Source of the DNA: an uncultured Pirellulaceae bacterium
Lineage (GTDB): Bacteria; Planctomycetota; Planctomycetia; Pirellulales; Pirellulaceae
Length of the DNA stretch: 48,324 bases
Assembly (NCBI GenBank): GCA_937928555.1
Contig: CALFWR010000115.1
Location: forward strand, 1 to 48,324
Direction of reading: 5' to 3'
Shown in pieces: positions 15,734 to 25,399 of this stretch; position 1 is the stretch's first letter; every line of letters starts with the position of its first letter. The position numbers and the translations under genes are program-made. A model generated the notes under the pieces. The model did no database searches. It saw only the letters and a program-made list of their open reading frames with translations, and was not told where the DNA came from.

Positions 15734-15770
15734 GCTCGGTGATTGGATCTAAACGTAACGATCACCGGGC
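15734..15770. other. Stem-loop between the EF-hand and cytochrome genes
   Basis: GCTCGGTGAT pairs with ATCACCGGGC (7 perfect pairs extended by a G-U). It lies just after the EF-hand gene. There is no strong T tract (TTGGTCATTTT follows), so termination is possible but uncertain. Confidence 0.4.
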
Positions 15771-15819
15771 TTGGTCATTTTAACGAAGGGCTTGTCGCCG
15801 ATCGCAAAGGAGAAAGCTC

Positions 15820-18450
15820 ATGGCGCATATCACGTTTGGATCACTGCAGCGGGTTGCCTTGGGGGCGCTTATTGCGACGTTTTTCGCGGGTCAGGTGTGG
15901 GCTCAGCAGGAGCCTGCCCCTCGCGAGCTTTCCTCGCAAGAGGTGGACTTTTTCGAGTCCCGTATTCGTCCTGTTTTGATCAAGGATTGCTACGGCTGCC
16001 ACAGTGCCAAATCGGGCGCGAGCAAGGGCGGTTTGATGGTAGACACCAAAGACGGAATGCTCATCGGTGGCGATTCTGGAGCCGCGATCGTGCCGGGGGA
16101 TCTGGACGAAAGCCTGCTTTGGTCGGCGATCAACCATGAGGACTACAACATGCCGCCGGGCAAGATGCTTTCGCAGCGGGAGATTGCGGATTTCAAACAG
16201 TGGATCGAAATGGGGGCTCCTGATCCTCGCGTCGTCAAAGCCGCCAATATCAAATCAGAAATCACGCCCGAAGACATTGAGAAAGGCAAAGAGTTCTGGG
16301 CATTCAAAATGCCAACGATGCCATCTCTGCCCGATGTCGCAGCGGGGTCGTGGTCCGATGAGCCGATCGACCAATTCGTGTTGGCCAAACTTGAAGAGAA
16401 TGAGCTCAAGCCAGCGGTTGACGCGAACGCCGAATCGGTGCTGCGGCGGTTGTCCTTCGACCTGGTGGGCTTGCCGCCGAACCCGCAGCAGACGGCGGCT
16501 TTCAAAAGCGAATACAAAAAAGATCCACGAGCTGCGATTGAAAAAGTTGTCGACGACCTGTTGGCACGCAAAGAATTCGGCGAACGCTGGGGGCGGCACT
16601 GGCTGGATTTGGCTCGCTACGCCGAATCGACTGGCAAGGAAGTCAACATCACGTTTCCAAATGCGTGGCGATACCGAGATTACGTCATCGATTCGTTCAA
16701 CAAAGACAAGCCTTATGATCGGTTTGTGCAGGAACAGATCGCGGGTGACTTGTTGCCAGCGAGCAGCGACGCGCAGTGGGCTGAAAGCTTGACCGCGACC
16801 GGATTTCTCGCGATGGGCCCCAAGACTTTGACCGAACAGAACGGGCGGCAGTTTCATCTGGACTTGATTGACGAGCAGGTCGATATTTCTTCCCGGGTGG
16901 TGCTGGGTGTTTCGGTGGCTTGCGCCCGTTGTCACGACCACAAATTTGATCCGATCCCGCAGACGGATTACTACGCCATGTCGGGAATCTTTGAAAACAC
17001 AACGACGCATTACGGCACAATCGACACGGTACAGAATCGTCGGCCCAGCAATTTGTTGGTGTTGCCGGTGGCGGATCCGAAACTGGCCAGCAAAAAGATC
17101 AGCCGCAAGGAGCTTGGCCAATTAAAAGAAGCCCTTGAAAAAACCCAAGAGCAACTGGTCGAGGCTCAGCGAGAACGGCGTCAAAAGCGACGTGGTATGA
17201 ACTCGCAAAACACCAAAAAACAGGATTCGGTCGGCGTTGGCCGTAGCGTTCTGAATGTTGCCAGGGCTTCCTCGAAAGCCGGAGCACTCGAAGCAAAATT
17301 GAACTCGTACGATTCCAACGGAATGCCCTACACGTTCGTGATGGGAGTTCAGGAAGCGGACGCGATGCAGGAGACGCGGTTGCTGGTCGGTGGCGAGTTT
17401 AACCAGCCCGGGCAGGTGGTTGATCGTGGACTACCCCAAGTCCTCTGCGAACAGCCAGTTGAAATCGAAAAAAGGTCGTCGGGGCGTCTTGAGTTGGCGC
17501 GTTGGATGGGCAGCGATGCCAATCCGCTGACCGCGCGGGTGATGGTGAACCGCATTTGGCAACACATGATGGGTCACGGGTTGGTGCGTACGCCGGAGAA
17601 CTTTGGCTCCACCGGGCAGCGTCCGACGCATCCGCAACTGCTGGACTATCTGGCGGTGAAGTTTGTCGAAGATGGCTGGAGTATGAAGTCTCTCATTCGG
17701 GAAATCGCGATCTCGAGGACGTATCGGACCAGTAGCCAGTTTGACCAGAAAAGCTTTGAAGTTGATCCCGAGAACGAGTTGCTGTGGCGATTCGAGCCGC
17801 GCCGTTTGGAGGCCGAAGCGATTCGCGATTCGATCCTGATGATCAGTGGAGACCTGCAATCCGAAAGGCCTTATGCGTCGATCGTTGGCAGATCGGGTGA
17901 CGGTTTGGTTCGCGAAGGCTCCATCCTGTCGGTGGCTTCGCCCGGAGAGCAGAAGTCGATGGGCGGCAGGGGGATGCGGCGTCGCCGCGGCGATGGCGGG
18001 GGAGTGAAGCCATCGGTCGCCACGATCGATCAGCCATCGGGCCATCGGAGCGTTTATCTGCCCGTTGTGCGTGACAATGTGGCACGTTCTCTGGACGTGT
18101 TTGATTTTGCTGACGCGAACATGGTTGTCGGAAAACGTGAATCGTCCAACACGCCCGATCAGGGGCTGTACTTTTTGAATAGCAAATTCGTGATCGATCA
18201 GAGCCAGAAATTCGCCAAAAAGCTGATGCAGGAGGCCTCAGAACCGCAGCAGCAGATTCGTTTGGGGATTTTGTGGGCCTATGGTCGTGAGGCCACCGCT
18301 GGGGAAATTTCGGCCGCAATAGACTTTTATCAGGAATTTGTGGTCTCGGGGCAGGGATCGCGGCGTGACAGTAGTGATGAGGCGTTGGAGAAATTGTCAG
18401 CGCTTTGTCAGGGGATTCTTGCTGGAGCGGAGTTTCGATATTTGAACTGA
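15820..18450 (+). CDS. Planctomycete cytochrome c/DUF1549/DUF1553 protein
   Basis: The 876-residue protein has a signal peptide (to about residue 29, VWAQQ), a c-type heme motif CYGCH (57-61) in the planctomycete cytochrome c domain, then a DUF1549-type region (DQFVLAKLEENELKPAVD, LLARKEFGERWGRHWLDLARYAES), a CARCHDHKFDPIPQTDYYA motif, and a DUF1553-type C-terminal half (ARVMVNRIWQHMMGHGLVRTPENFG, LLWRFEPRRLEAEAIRDS). It is exported. These proteins are a hallmark of planctomycetes and are nearly always followed, as here, by a DUF1501 gene. The pair is thought to act in polysaccharide or other substrate degradation; biochemistry is largely undefined. Confidence 0.92.
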   Translation: MAHITFGSLQRVALGALIATFFAGQVWAQQEPAPRELSSQEVDFFESRIRPVLIKDCYGCHSAKSGASKGGLMVDTKDGMLIGGDSGAAIVPGDLDESLLWSAINHEDYNMPPGKMLSQREIADFKQWIEMGAPDPRVVKAANIKSEITPEDIEKGKEFWAFKMPTMPSLPDVAAGSWSDEPIDQFVLAKLEENELKPAVDANAESVLRRLSFDLVGLPPNPQQTAAFKSEYKKDPRAAIEKVVDDLLARKEFGERWGRHWLDLARYAESTGKEVNITFPNAWRYRDYVIDSFNKDKPYDRFVQEQIAGDLLPASSDAQWAESLTATGFLAMGPKTLTEQNGRQFHLDLIDEQVDISSRVVLGVSVACARCHDHKFDPIPQTDYYAMSGIFENTTTHYGTIDTVQNRRPSNLLVLPVADPKLASKKISRKELGQLKEALEKTQEQLVEAQRERRQKRRGMNSQNTKKQDSVGVGRSVLNVARASSKAGALEAKLNSYDSNGMPYTFVMGVQEADAMQETRLLVGGEFNQPGQVVDRGLPQVLCEQPVEIEKRSSGRLELARWMGSDANPLTARVMVNRIWQHMMGHGLVRTPENFGSTGQRPTHPQLLDYLAVKFVEDGWSMKSLIREIAISRTYRTSSQFDQKSFEVDPENELLWRFEPRRLEAEAIRDSILMISGDLQSERPYASIVGRSGDGLVREGSILSVASPGEQKSMGGRGMRRRRGDGGGVKPSVATIDQPSGHRSVYLPVVRDNVARSLDVFDFADANMVVGKRESSNTPDQGLYFLNSKFVIDQSQKFAKKLMQEASEPQQQIRLGILWAYGREATAGEISAAIDFYQEFVVSGQGSRRDSSDEALEKLSALCQGILAGAEFRYLN

Positions 18451-18578
18451 TATTACCGCCGGAGAGCCCGCCCGCCACTCAGGCGGTAGCGAATTTGGCA
18501 TCCGCTGCGACCTTGGGCCACAGCGGTTGTTGGAGCGGCCTCTGGCGAGCCCCGTTACGGAATACAGGGACCAGAACC

Positions 18579-19982
18579 ATGAACGAACAGCACCACTTCC
18601 GGTTGCCTCGTCGCCAAATGCTCAAAGCCCTTTCATCGGGTTTTGGGTATTTGGCATTTTCTTCCATCGCCGCGGCGGCGGCCAAAGATCGCGACGACTC
18701 AAAGTCGATCAATCCCTTGGCACCCAAGAATCCCCATTTCAAGGCGCGTGCCAAGCGAGTGATCTTTCTGTGCATGCGTGGCGGACCGTCGCATTTGGAT
18801 ACCTTCGACTACAAGCCGGAGTTGATCAAAAACCACGGCAAGACGGGGGCCTTTCGCGGGTCGCTGATGAAATCGCCGTGGGAGTTCAGGCAACGCGGCG
18901 AAAGCGGGTTGTGGATTTCAGATTTGCTTCCCGAAATCGGTTCGGTTGCGGATGAGCTTTGTTTGCTTCGCGGTATGAACACGGACTTGCCCGTCCACCC
19001 CCGTGCGATCACGCAAATGCACACCGGGAACGCGCAGTTCGTGCGGCCGTCGTTGGGAGCCTGGACGCTGTACGGTTTGGGGACCGAGAACGAAAGCATG
19101 CCGGGGTTTGTTTCTGTCAGCCAGCCTTCGGGGGCGTCGCAGGATATCGGGACTGCGTTTTTGCCGGCGATCTACGGCGGCACAAAACTGGGTGGTAGCG
19201 GTGGCAGGTCGGCGCGTTTTCGAAAGTCGCCTTCCGGTACGTCGGTTGCCGATATTAAAAATCCGAATCTGAGCGATCAACAGCAACGAACCCAATTGGA
19301 CTTCATCCAGCGGCTCAATGAGGAAAAGCTGCGTCGCGACAAAGAGCAGCCTGGCGTCGAAGGCATGATCGAAAGCTACGAATTGGCGTTTCGGATGCAG
19401 AGTGCGATGCCCGGATTGATGGACATTACCGATGAAGACCAAGCGACGCTGGATTTGTATGGGATCAACGATAACGCCACCAGTTCGTTTGGCAGGCAAT
19501 GCCTGATGGCGCGGCGACTGTCTGAATCGGGCGTGAGGTTCGTTGAGATCAACCACACCGGTTGGGATACGCACTTTTCGATGAACACCCGCTTCCCGCA
19601 GCAGTGCGAACAGATCGACAAGCCAATTGCGGGTTTGCTGAAGGATCTCAGGCAACGCGGGTTGCTTGACGATACGCTTGTTGTTTGGGCGGGCGAATTC
19701 GGACGCACGCCATATGGGCAAAACGGTAACGGACGCGATCACAACAACAAGGGATACACGACGTGGATGGCTGGCGGCGGGGTCAAAGGTGGCTTCAGTC
19801 ACGGTGCGACCGATGAGAATGGTCATGAAGCGGTCGAAGGCAAGTGCCATATCCACGACTGGCACGCGACGATTCTGCATTTGTTGGGGCTTGATCACAC
19901 CCAGCTAACGTATCGCTATGCGGGTCGCGATTTTCGTTTGACCGACGTGCACGGAAACGTGGTCAAAGAGATTCTTTCGTAG
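18579..19982 (+). CDS. DUF1501 family protein
   Basis: Start ATG 18579. The 467-residue protein has a Tat-like signal (PRRQMLKALSSGFGYLAFSSIAAAAA), then RAKRVIFLCMRGGPSHLDTFDYKPEL, TDLPVHPRAITQMHTGNAQFVRPSLGAW and VVWAGEFGRTPYGQNGNGRDHNNKGYTTWMAGGGVKGG, all typical of DUF1501, an alkaline-phosphatase/sulfatase-like fold. It partners the cytochrome gene ending 128 bases upstream. It is exported by the twin-arginine route if the signal is right. Substrate unknown. Confidence 0.93.
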   Translation: MNEQHHFRLPRRQMLKALSSGFGYLAFSSIAAAAAKDRDDSKSINPLAPKNPHFKARAKRVIFLCMRGGPSHLDTFDYKPELIKNHGKTGAFRGSLMKSPWEFRQRGESGLWISDLLPEIGSVADELCLLRGMNTDLPVHPRAITQMHTGNAQFVRPSLGAWTLYGLGTENESMPGFVSVSQPSGASQDIGTAFLPAIYGGTKLGGSGGRSARFRKSPSGTSVADIKNPNLSDQQQRTQLDFIQRLNEEKLRRDKEQPGVEGMIESYELAFRMQSAMPGLMDITDEDQATLDLYGINDNATSSFGRQCLMARRLSESGVRFVEINHTGWDTHFSMNTRFPQQCEQIDKPIAGLLKDLRQRGLLDDTLVVWAGEFGRTPYGQNGNGRDHNNKGYTTWMAGGGVKGGFSHGATDENGHEAVEGKCHIHDWHATILHLLGLDHTQLTYRYAGRDFRLTDVHGNVVKEILS

Positions 19983-20010
19983 TGCTGCGTCGACGGTTTG
20001 GGAGCAGTAA

Positions 20011-20195
20011 ACCGGAATTATTCACGACGACGGGCGTTGGTTGCTGTTAAATCACGCCAAGCGTCTCCAAAGCAGGATCGCATCCGGGAATTCGGTTCAC
20101 TTCGCTGTTGAGGTCCAAAACACGATTTGTTTAATCTGAAACTGGAACCTTTGGGTTAACTGAAAGTCACGCCCACGCCTCGTGAATAATCCGGG
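20011..20195 (+). mobile_element. MITE copy C (185 bp, replaced interior)
   Basis: The left end ACCGGAATTATTCACGACGA and the right end ACGCCTCGTGAATAATCCGGG-type sequence match the family, but the middle (about 20045-20160) shows little similarity to the other copies although the length is preserved. GTAA flanks it on both sides (20007-20010 and 20196-20199), supporting transposition of this variant. Confidence 0.8.
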
Positions 20196-20263
20196 GTAAA
20201 ATGAAGGCCTTGTGGGCAGGATTTAAGGCTGCTTTTCACCGAAACGATTTTCTGGATTAAAAG

Positions 20264-20668
20264 ATGCAGCTGGATCTGTTTGCCTTTAGCGGCATCGCCG
20301 ACGCGTTTGATGGCGTTGCGATTTTTGCTGGCAAGTTGTACGTGGTGGTGGCGTTTGGATTGATCGTCTGGTTACTTGCGACGGCCGGTTCCAGGAATCA
20401 AACTTTCGTCATTATTTTGCAGCTTGTGACTGCCGCGCTGATCCTGCTGACTTGCGGGTTGGCGACGGTGCCTTTCGCCAAGCCTCTGGAGGCGTCGGAT
20501 GAACTTCTGTGGACCGAAAGAGAATTCCGTGAACAGGCTGTTTTCCTTGGCTACTTTTGGTACCTGTTCCTGCTGACGTTTGCCGCAGCGCTGTTTCTTA
20601 ATTGGCGCAAGTTTGCGGCACAGCAGTGTGACTATTCTGTTGATCGTCCGAACGACCATGCAGGTTGA
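20264..20668 (+). CDS. Hypothetical membrane protein
   Basis: The 134-residue product has about three hydrophobic segments: LYVVVAFGLIVWLLATAG, FVIILQLVTAALILLTCGLA and FLGYFWYLFLLTFAAALFLNW, with a short soluble C-terminus. I do not recognise the family. It converges with the ABC-permease gene, whose stop lies seven bases away on the other strand. It probably sits in the cytoplasmic membrane. Confidence 0.55.
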   Translation: MQLDLFAFSGIADAFDGVAIFAGKLYVVVAFGLIVWLLATAGSRNQTFVIILQLVTAALILLTCGLATVPFAKPLEASDELLWTEREFREQAVFLGYFWYLFLLTFAAALFLNWRKFAAQQCDYSVDRPNDHAG

Positions 20669-20675
20669 TTGTGGC

Positions 20676-22922
20676 TCAGGCCCGGGCTCTGGCGGCAGGT
20701 TGGAGATTTGGAATTGGGCTGTCAGAAGTCTGGTCTGATCCGACTGCCGGATTGCGGAAAAACCAAGCCAGCAGGGCAACACCAGCGATCGTCATGATGA
20801 CTCCGGCGAGCGTTGAGTACTGATAGGCGGTGCCGTCGCTTGAGTACAGCAACCACGGAAGCACCGGTGAGCCTTCGACGACCGATGTGTCGACGCGGGA
20901 AAGTAAAACGGTGATCGAGTTGTGGGTGGCGTGGTAGAGCATGCAGGGGATCAGGCTTTTGGTTTCCACTGCGATGACGCCCAGAATGGCTCCGACCAGA
21001 AACGTGACGATCGACTGTTGAATGGCAGCGTGAGCCAACCCAAAGAACAGGCTTGTCAGCAGGATGGCTTGCCATTTGTTGCGCATCCCTTCCAGGCCCG
21101 AGAGGACAAATCCCCGGTAGGCAAGTTCTTCAAAAATGGCTGGTGACACAGCGATCACCAGAATGATGGCCCACAGGCCAGGTGCCTGATCGATAAGGTT
21201 GTTCATGTAAGCGCCCATGTGGCCAAGGTCCGAAGCGGGCGGGTAGATGTACATGACCAATGCGGTGAACCATGTGACCATCGGGTGCAGGCAGATTGCA
21301 GCCAGTACCGCGGCGCAGCCTGTCGGGACCGAGCACAAGCGAAGCCTGAGCGATCCCAGCGGATTACGCGTCGTGATCATGGCCATCAGGATTGCGGGCA
21401 CCGCTGTGGTGCTAATCAGGACGATCAGGGTAATTTTGACAATGTCAAACCACGTCGTAGGAAGCTGGCTTTGTACGGCCAAGCGAATGAAGAATTGCAG
21501 TACTAGGATCAACAGTCCCAGCAGGCAGGCACTGCCGACTGTCGGAAGCGACTCTCTTTCACGCATGACATGCTGAACCCACGTTCCGACACCGAATTTT
21601 TCACTGGCGCGAAACAGGACAGATTCAGAATTGAATTGATAGACGACCCAGCGGATCGCAAGGTAGCAGCATGTCAGCGTGACCATGCTGACCGGTGCGA
21701 GGTAGGGAAGGACTTCGCGGTACTGGCCTTCGATCAGACCCCGTAAAAGCAGCATCAGGCCGCTGACGGGAATCAGGCTGGTGCCAAAATCGAGCTGCGA
21801 GGCGGGCAACATCGGGACCATCATCAGCGGCATGGAGATCATCATTAGCGGGATCAGATAGTACTGCCCTTCCTTGCTACTGCGGGCAAAAGCCGCCGCT
21901 GCCAGTGCCACGGCGCTGAACAGTGCCGAAATCGGGATCAGGGCCAGCATCAGCCACAGCAGTGCACTTGCCGGCGGAGCGCCAATGGCGGCGGACGAGA
22001 CACCCATCACTCCACCAAGCCGGGACATCACGAACAGGCCGGTGAACGCCATGCTGAGCAAATTCAGTAGCGAGGTCACCATGCTGAAGGACATCACGGT
22101 AAGAAGTTTTCCAATCGCAATGTCGTTTCGTCCGGCGGGACTGCTGAGCAATGTTTCGAATGTTCCTCGTTCTTTTTCGCCGGCACACAAATCGATGGCG
22201 GGGTAAAATGCGCCCGTCAGTGACCAGATGATCACAATAAACGGCAGAATTTTAGACCAGGTCGCTGCCTGTTTTTTTGATTTGGCAGCGACATCGGCGG
22301 CGCGAATGGAAATGCTGTGAACCACCGATGGCGAGATGTTTCGTTCTTTGAGCCGCTGGTCTCCGACGGCGGCTTTCCAGTTGTTGAGGATCCGATAGAG
22401 GCGATCGGCGGCAATTTTTGATTTGTCATTGGCCGAATTGTGAAACATGTTGATGGAATGCCCGTCAATGGCCTTGCCGTCAGTGGAAATTTGTTTTGGG
22501 GTGATCACGACCGCCAAATCGATTCCACGTGACTTCATCTGTCGATCGACCAGTTGATTGACAAGGTCGGCGCTGCCTTCGACGCTCTGTTTTTCGCGAA
22601 ACGTGTCAAGAAGTTCGTGGAACTTCCTGTCACCTTCTTTGGAAAACACCAGCTCAAGCAGGTCGCCGCGTTCTTTGCCAACCCATTTGGGATCCAGTTG
22701 CCGATCGACGATCAGTGCCGGACTTTCGGGCAGGCTGTCGGCGCCAATGAGCCAGATTCGTGTGGGGTGTTCGCGGGTGAACTGTGCCATTTGAAGCATC
22801 GCCATACCCATCAGCGGGTACAGTAACAGCGGCATGATGGCGATCGTGAACAGCGTTCGGCGGTCGCGAAGCTGGTCGCGAGTTTCACGCATGAAGATCA
22901 ATTTTACGTTTGCCCACGACAT
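20676..22922 (-). CDS. ABC exporter permease (NatB-like) fused to a CPBP intramembrane protease
   Basis: The 748-residue protein begins with the NatB/ABC-2 pattern (KLIFMRETRDQLRDRRTLFTIAIMPLLLYPL) and an extracytoplasmic loop. A helix block contains DLCAGEKERGTFETLLSSP, typical of ABC-2 permeases. The C-terminal ~200 residues form a CPBP (CAAX-type) domain: SPAIFEELAYRGFVLSG, FFGLAH, MLYHATHNS, the Glu/Glu/His/His motifs of the family. The permease pairs with the ATPase gene just upstream (start 23695, six-base gap). The substrate is unknown; NatB relatives export Na+ or antibiotics. Such fusions occur in planctomycetes. Confidence 0.85.
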   Translation of the reverse strand: MSWANVKLIFMRETRDQLRDRRTLFTIAIMPLLLYPLMGMAMLQMAQFTREHPTRIWLIGADSLPESPALIVDRQLDPKWVGKERGDLLELVFSKEGDRKFHELLDTFREKQSVEGSADLVNQLVDRQMKSRGIDLAVVITPKQISTDGKAIDGHSINMFHNSANDKSKIAADRLYRILNNWKAAVGDQRLKERNISPSVVHSISIRAADVAAKSKKQAATWSKILPFIVIIWSLTGAFYPAIDLCAGEKERGTFETLLSSPAGRNDIAIGKLLTVMSFSMVTSLLNLLSMAFTGLFVMSRLGGVMGVSSAAIGAPPASALLWLMLALIPISALFSAVALAAAAFARSSKEGQYYLIPLMMISMPLMMVPMLPASQLDFGTSLIPVSGLMLLLRGLIEGQYREVLPYLAPVSMVTLTCCYLAIRWVVYQFNSESVLFRASEKFGVGTWVQHVMRERESLPTVGSACLLGLLILVLQFFIRLAVQSQLPTTWFDIVKITLIVLISTTAVPAILMAMITTRNPLGSLRLRLCSVPTGCAAVLAAICLHPMVTWFTALVMYIYPPASDLGHMGAYMNNLIDQAPGLWAIILVIAVSPAIFEELAYRGFVLSGLEGMRNKWQAILLTSLFFGLAHAAIQQSIVTFLVGAILGVIAVETKSLIPCMLYHATHNSITVLLSRVDTSVVEGSPVLPWLLYSSDGTAYQYSTLAGVIMTIAGVALLAWFFRNPAVGSDQTSDSPIPNLQPAARARA

Positions 22923-22927
22923 CCGGT

Positions 22928-23695
22928 TTAGCTCGTTGATTGTTGGATTTGCAGAGATTGCTCGGAGTCCGAGATCAAACGGTAGAACAGCTCTTCGATG
23001 TCGGGCTCTTCAAAGGCGTTGATGAGTTCGTCGATGGTGCCTTCGGCTAGGATTTTGCCGTGGTTCATGATCGCGATGCGATCGCAAAGGCGTCTGACTT
23101 CGGACATGATGTGTGACGAAAAGATCACGCATTTGCCCTGGTCGGTGAGTTGTTCGACGGTGCCAAGGACTTCACGGGCGACGAGGATGTCCAGGCCCGA
23201 AGTGGCTTCGTCAAAAATCAGTACCGGTGGGTCGTGAATGATGGCCCGGGCGATCGAGACCTTTTGCTTCATCCCGGTCGACATTTTGCTGCACAGCATG
23301 TTGCGGATGTCGTTCATCTGGAATTTCGAAAACAGGTTTTCCATCCGGATCTGGAGTATTTCGGGATCCATCTGGTACAGTCCGCCAAAGAACTGAACCA
23401 TCTCCCAGGCGGTCATCCGGTCGTAGATCGCGGTATTGGTCGAAACGAATCCAATTTGACGTCGGACCTGCTCGGGTGTTTTGGAGACTTCGAATCCATT
23501 GACGATCGCGGTGCCGCCGGTTGGTTTCAAGACGGTACTGAGGATCCTCAGTGCGGTCGTTTTGCCAGCCCCATTGGGGCCCAGCAGCCCGTAGATTTGG
23601 CCGGGCATGGCATCGAAGCTGATGCCAGCGAGCGCTAGGAATCCGTCCGAAGACAGTTCGTTATATCGCTTGGTCAGATTGCGGACGTGGATCAT
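22928..23695 (-). CDS. ABC transporter ATP-binding protein (NatA-like)
   Basis: The 255-residue ATPase has Walker A GPNGAGKTT, signature STGMKQKVSIARAIIHD, Walker B VLIFDEATSGLD and an H-loop (SSHIMSEVRRL). It directly precedes the permease/CPBP gene on the same strand, a two-gene exporter. About 230 bases separate it from the divergent AAA gene, a likely bidirectional promoter region. Confidence 0.9.
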   Translation of the reverse strand: MIHVRNLTKRYNELSSDGFLALAGISFDAMPGQIYGLLGPNGAGKTTALRILSTVLKPTGGTAIVNGFEVSKTPEQVRRQIGFVSTNTAIYDRMTAWEMVQFFGGLYQMDPEILQIRMENLFSKFQMNDIRNMLCSKMSTGMKQKVSIARAIIHDPPVLIFDEATSGLDILVAREVLGTVEQLTDQGKCVIFSSHIMSEVRRLCDRIAIMNHGKILAEGTIDELINAFEEPDIEELFYRLISDSEQSLQIQQSTS

Positions 23696-23928
23696 CAGGG
23701 GCCAGGGTGGTTGCGCGTCAGTGCTCGAAACTGTAGCTCACGTTTTGGCGTTGTCCGGGAAAGGTCCGGTTTTGAGGTTTGCACCGTTTGTCATTTTGGC
23801 TGACGGTATTGCAATCGTTTGGGCCGTCAAACTCCGGACCGGCACGGGCTTCATACCCGACTTGCTGTCAAAAAGATAAATTGTCCCGATGGGGTGGTCG
23901 AAAGTATCGAGAGTACTAAAACTGGATA

Positions 23929-25308
23929 ATGGGCAACGAGCAAATGGAAGAAAACACAGTCGACGGTGGAGTGATGAACGTGAGTGCGGATGCCTACGTA
24001 GCGACGACTCCGCCTCCTCAAGAGTCGTTTGAATCGGTGGGATTCGAGCCTAGAGAGCCGAAGTCGCTCGAAGAAGCGGGTTTGCATCCAAACGACCTGT
24101 ATCCGTTGGTGCTGAAGTACCTGTTTCTGCACGGGACCAATTCGGGAAGCCGGATTGCGGATCAGTTGAAGCTTCCGTTTCACATTCTCGAGCCGGTATT
24201 GGCGCAGTTGAAAGCCGATCTGTTGGTCGGTCACAAGAATTCGGCGGGCGTCGGTGACTATGAGTACGAGCTTTCACCCAAGGGCGTGGAGCAATCCAAA
24301 CTGCACCTTGCCCGTAACAGTTACTGCGGTGCGGCACCGGTTGGTTTGGGAGAGTACCGCAAAGCCGTCAAAGCTCAGTCGGTGAAAAATCTGCGACCGT
24401 CTTTCGATCAGGTCAAAGGGGCCCTGGCGGATTTGACTTTGTCGGACATGATGATTTGCCAGCTTGGTCAGGCGATCAATTCGGGCAGAAGCATGTTTCT
24501 GTTTGGGCCTCCGGGAAACGGTAAAACGAGTATCGCCAGACGGGCGATCCGTTCGGTAGCCGAAATCGTCTGGATACCACGTGCTCTGACGGTCGGTGGT
24601 GAAGTCGTTCGTCTGTTTGATCCCATGCAGCACGAAGCCGCTCCGCTGGATGACGATGGTGGCATCACGCGAAAGGATATTGATCATCGTTGGATTCGCA
24701 TCAAACGGCCGACGATCGTTGTTGGCGGCGAGTTGGAGATGAAGCACCTTGAGGCGACTTTGAATCCGGTTACCGGGATTATCGAAGCGCCGGTACACGT
24801 TAAAAGTAACTGTGGTTGTATGGTCGTGGATGACTTTGGTCGTCAGCAGATTTCCACGTCGGAGCTTCTTAATCGATGGATTGTGCCGATGGAATCGGGT
24901 ACGGACTTTCTGAATTTGCCTTCGGGCCGCCAGGTGTCGTTGCCGTTCGATCAACTGTTGATCTTTTCGACGAACCTTGACCCGGTCAATCTTTGTGATG
25001 AAGCTTTCCTACGGCGGATTCCGTACAAGATCGAAGTCTTCGATCCGACCGAAGACCAGTTTCGACAATTGTTCCAGAAGCTGCTTTACGAGCGACAGTT
25101 CAAAATCGAAAAGGGTGTGGTCGACTATCTGATCGAATACCATTACAAGCGAACCGGAAGGCCGTTTCGTTTTTGCCACGTCGGTGATTTGCTCCAGCAA
25201 GCCCACGATTTCTGTGAATTTCATCGTCGTCCGCTGGTGTTCGATCGCGATATCGTCGAACTCGCGGTGCTAAACTACTTCAGCGGCATGGAAGGGGCGA
25301 TGGTTTAG
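23929..25308 (+). CDS. AAA-family ATPase with N-terminal winged-helix-like region
   Basis: The 459-residue protein has an N-terminal region (about 55-105, LYPLVLKYLFLHGTNSGSRI, LEPVLAQLKADLLV) that looks like a winged helix. The AAA module follows with Walker A GPPGNGKTS (193-201), CGCMVVDDFGRQ as the Walker B-like segment and FSTNLDP for the sensor region. Similar genes recur in planctomycete genomes. The role is unclear; remodelling of a protein or DNA complex is the general family activity. A strong terminator follows, shared with folE. Confidence 0.75.
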   Translation: MGNEQMEENTVDGGVMNVSADAYVATTPPPQESFESVGFEPREPKSLEEAGLHPNDLYPLVLKYLFLHGTNSGSRIADQLKLPFHILEPVLAQLKADLLVGHKNSAGVGDYEYELSPKGVEQSKLHLARNSYCGAAPVGLGEYRKAVKAQSVKNLRPSFDQVKGALADLTLSDMMICQLGQAINSGRSMFLFGPPGNGKTSIARRAIRSVAEIVWIPRALTVGGEVVRLFDPMQHEAAPLDDDGGITRKDIDHRWIRIKRPTIVVGGELEMKHLEATLNPVTGIIEAPVHVKSNCGCMVVDDFGRQQISTSELLNRWIVPMESGTDFLNLPSGRQVSLPFDQLLIFSTNLDPVNLCDEAFLRRIPYKIEVFDPTEDQFRQLFQKLLYERQFKIEKGVVDYLIEYHYKRTGRPFRFCHVGDLLQQAHDFCEFHRRPLVFDRDIVELAVLNYFSGMEGAMV

Positions 25309-25333
25309 CCTCGGATTTGCGACAGACAAAATA

Positions 25334-25372
25334 AAAATGGCATGCCGTTTGAGGAGGCATGCCATTTTTTTT
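25334..25372. terminator. Bidirectional terminator between the AAA gene and folE
   Basis: AAAATGGCATGCC (25334-25346) pairs with GGCATGCCATTTT (from 25356), followed by a T run on the plus strand and preceded by an A-rich tract that is a T run on the minus strand. It can end both convergent genes. Confidence 0.85.
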
Positions 25373-25399
25373 GTACTTTGCCAGGTGGGGCCTCACGGA

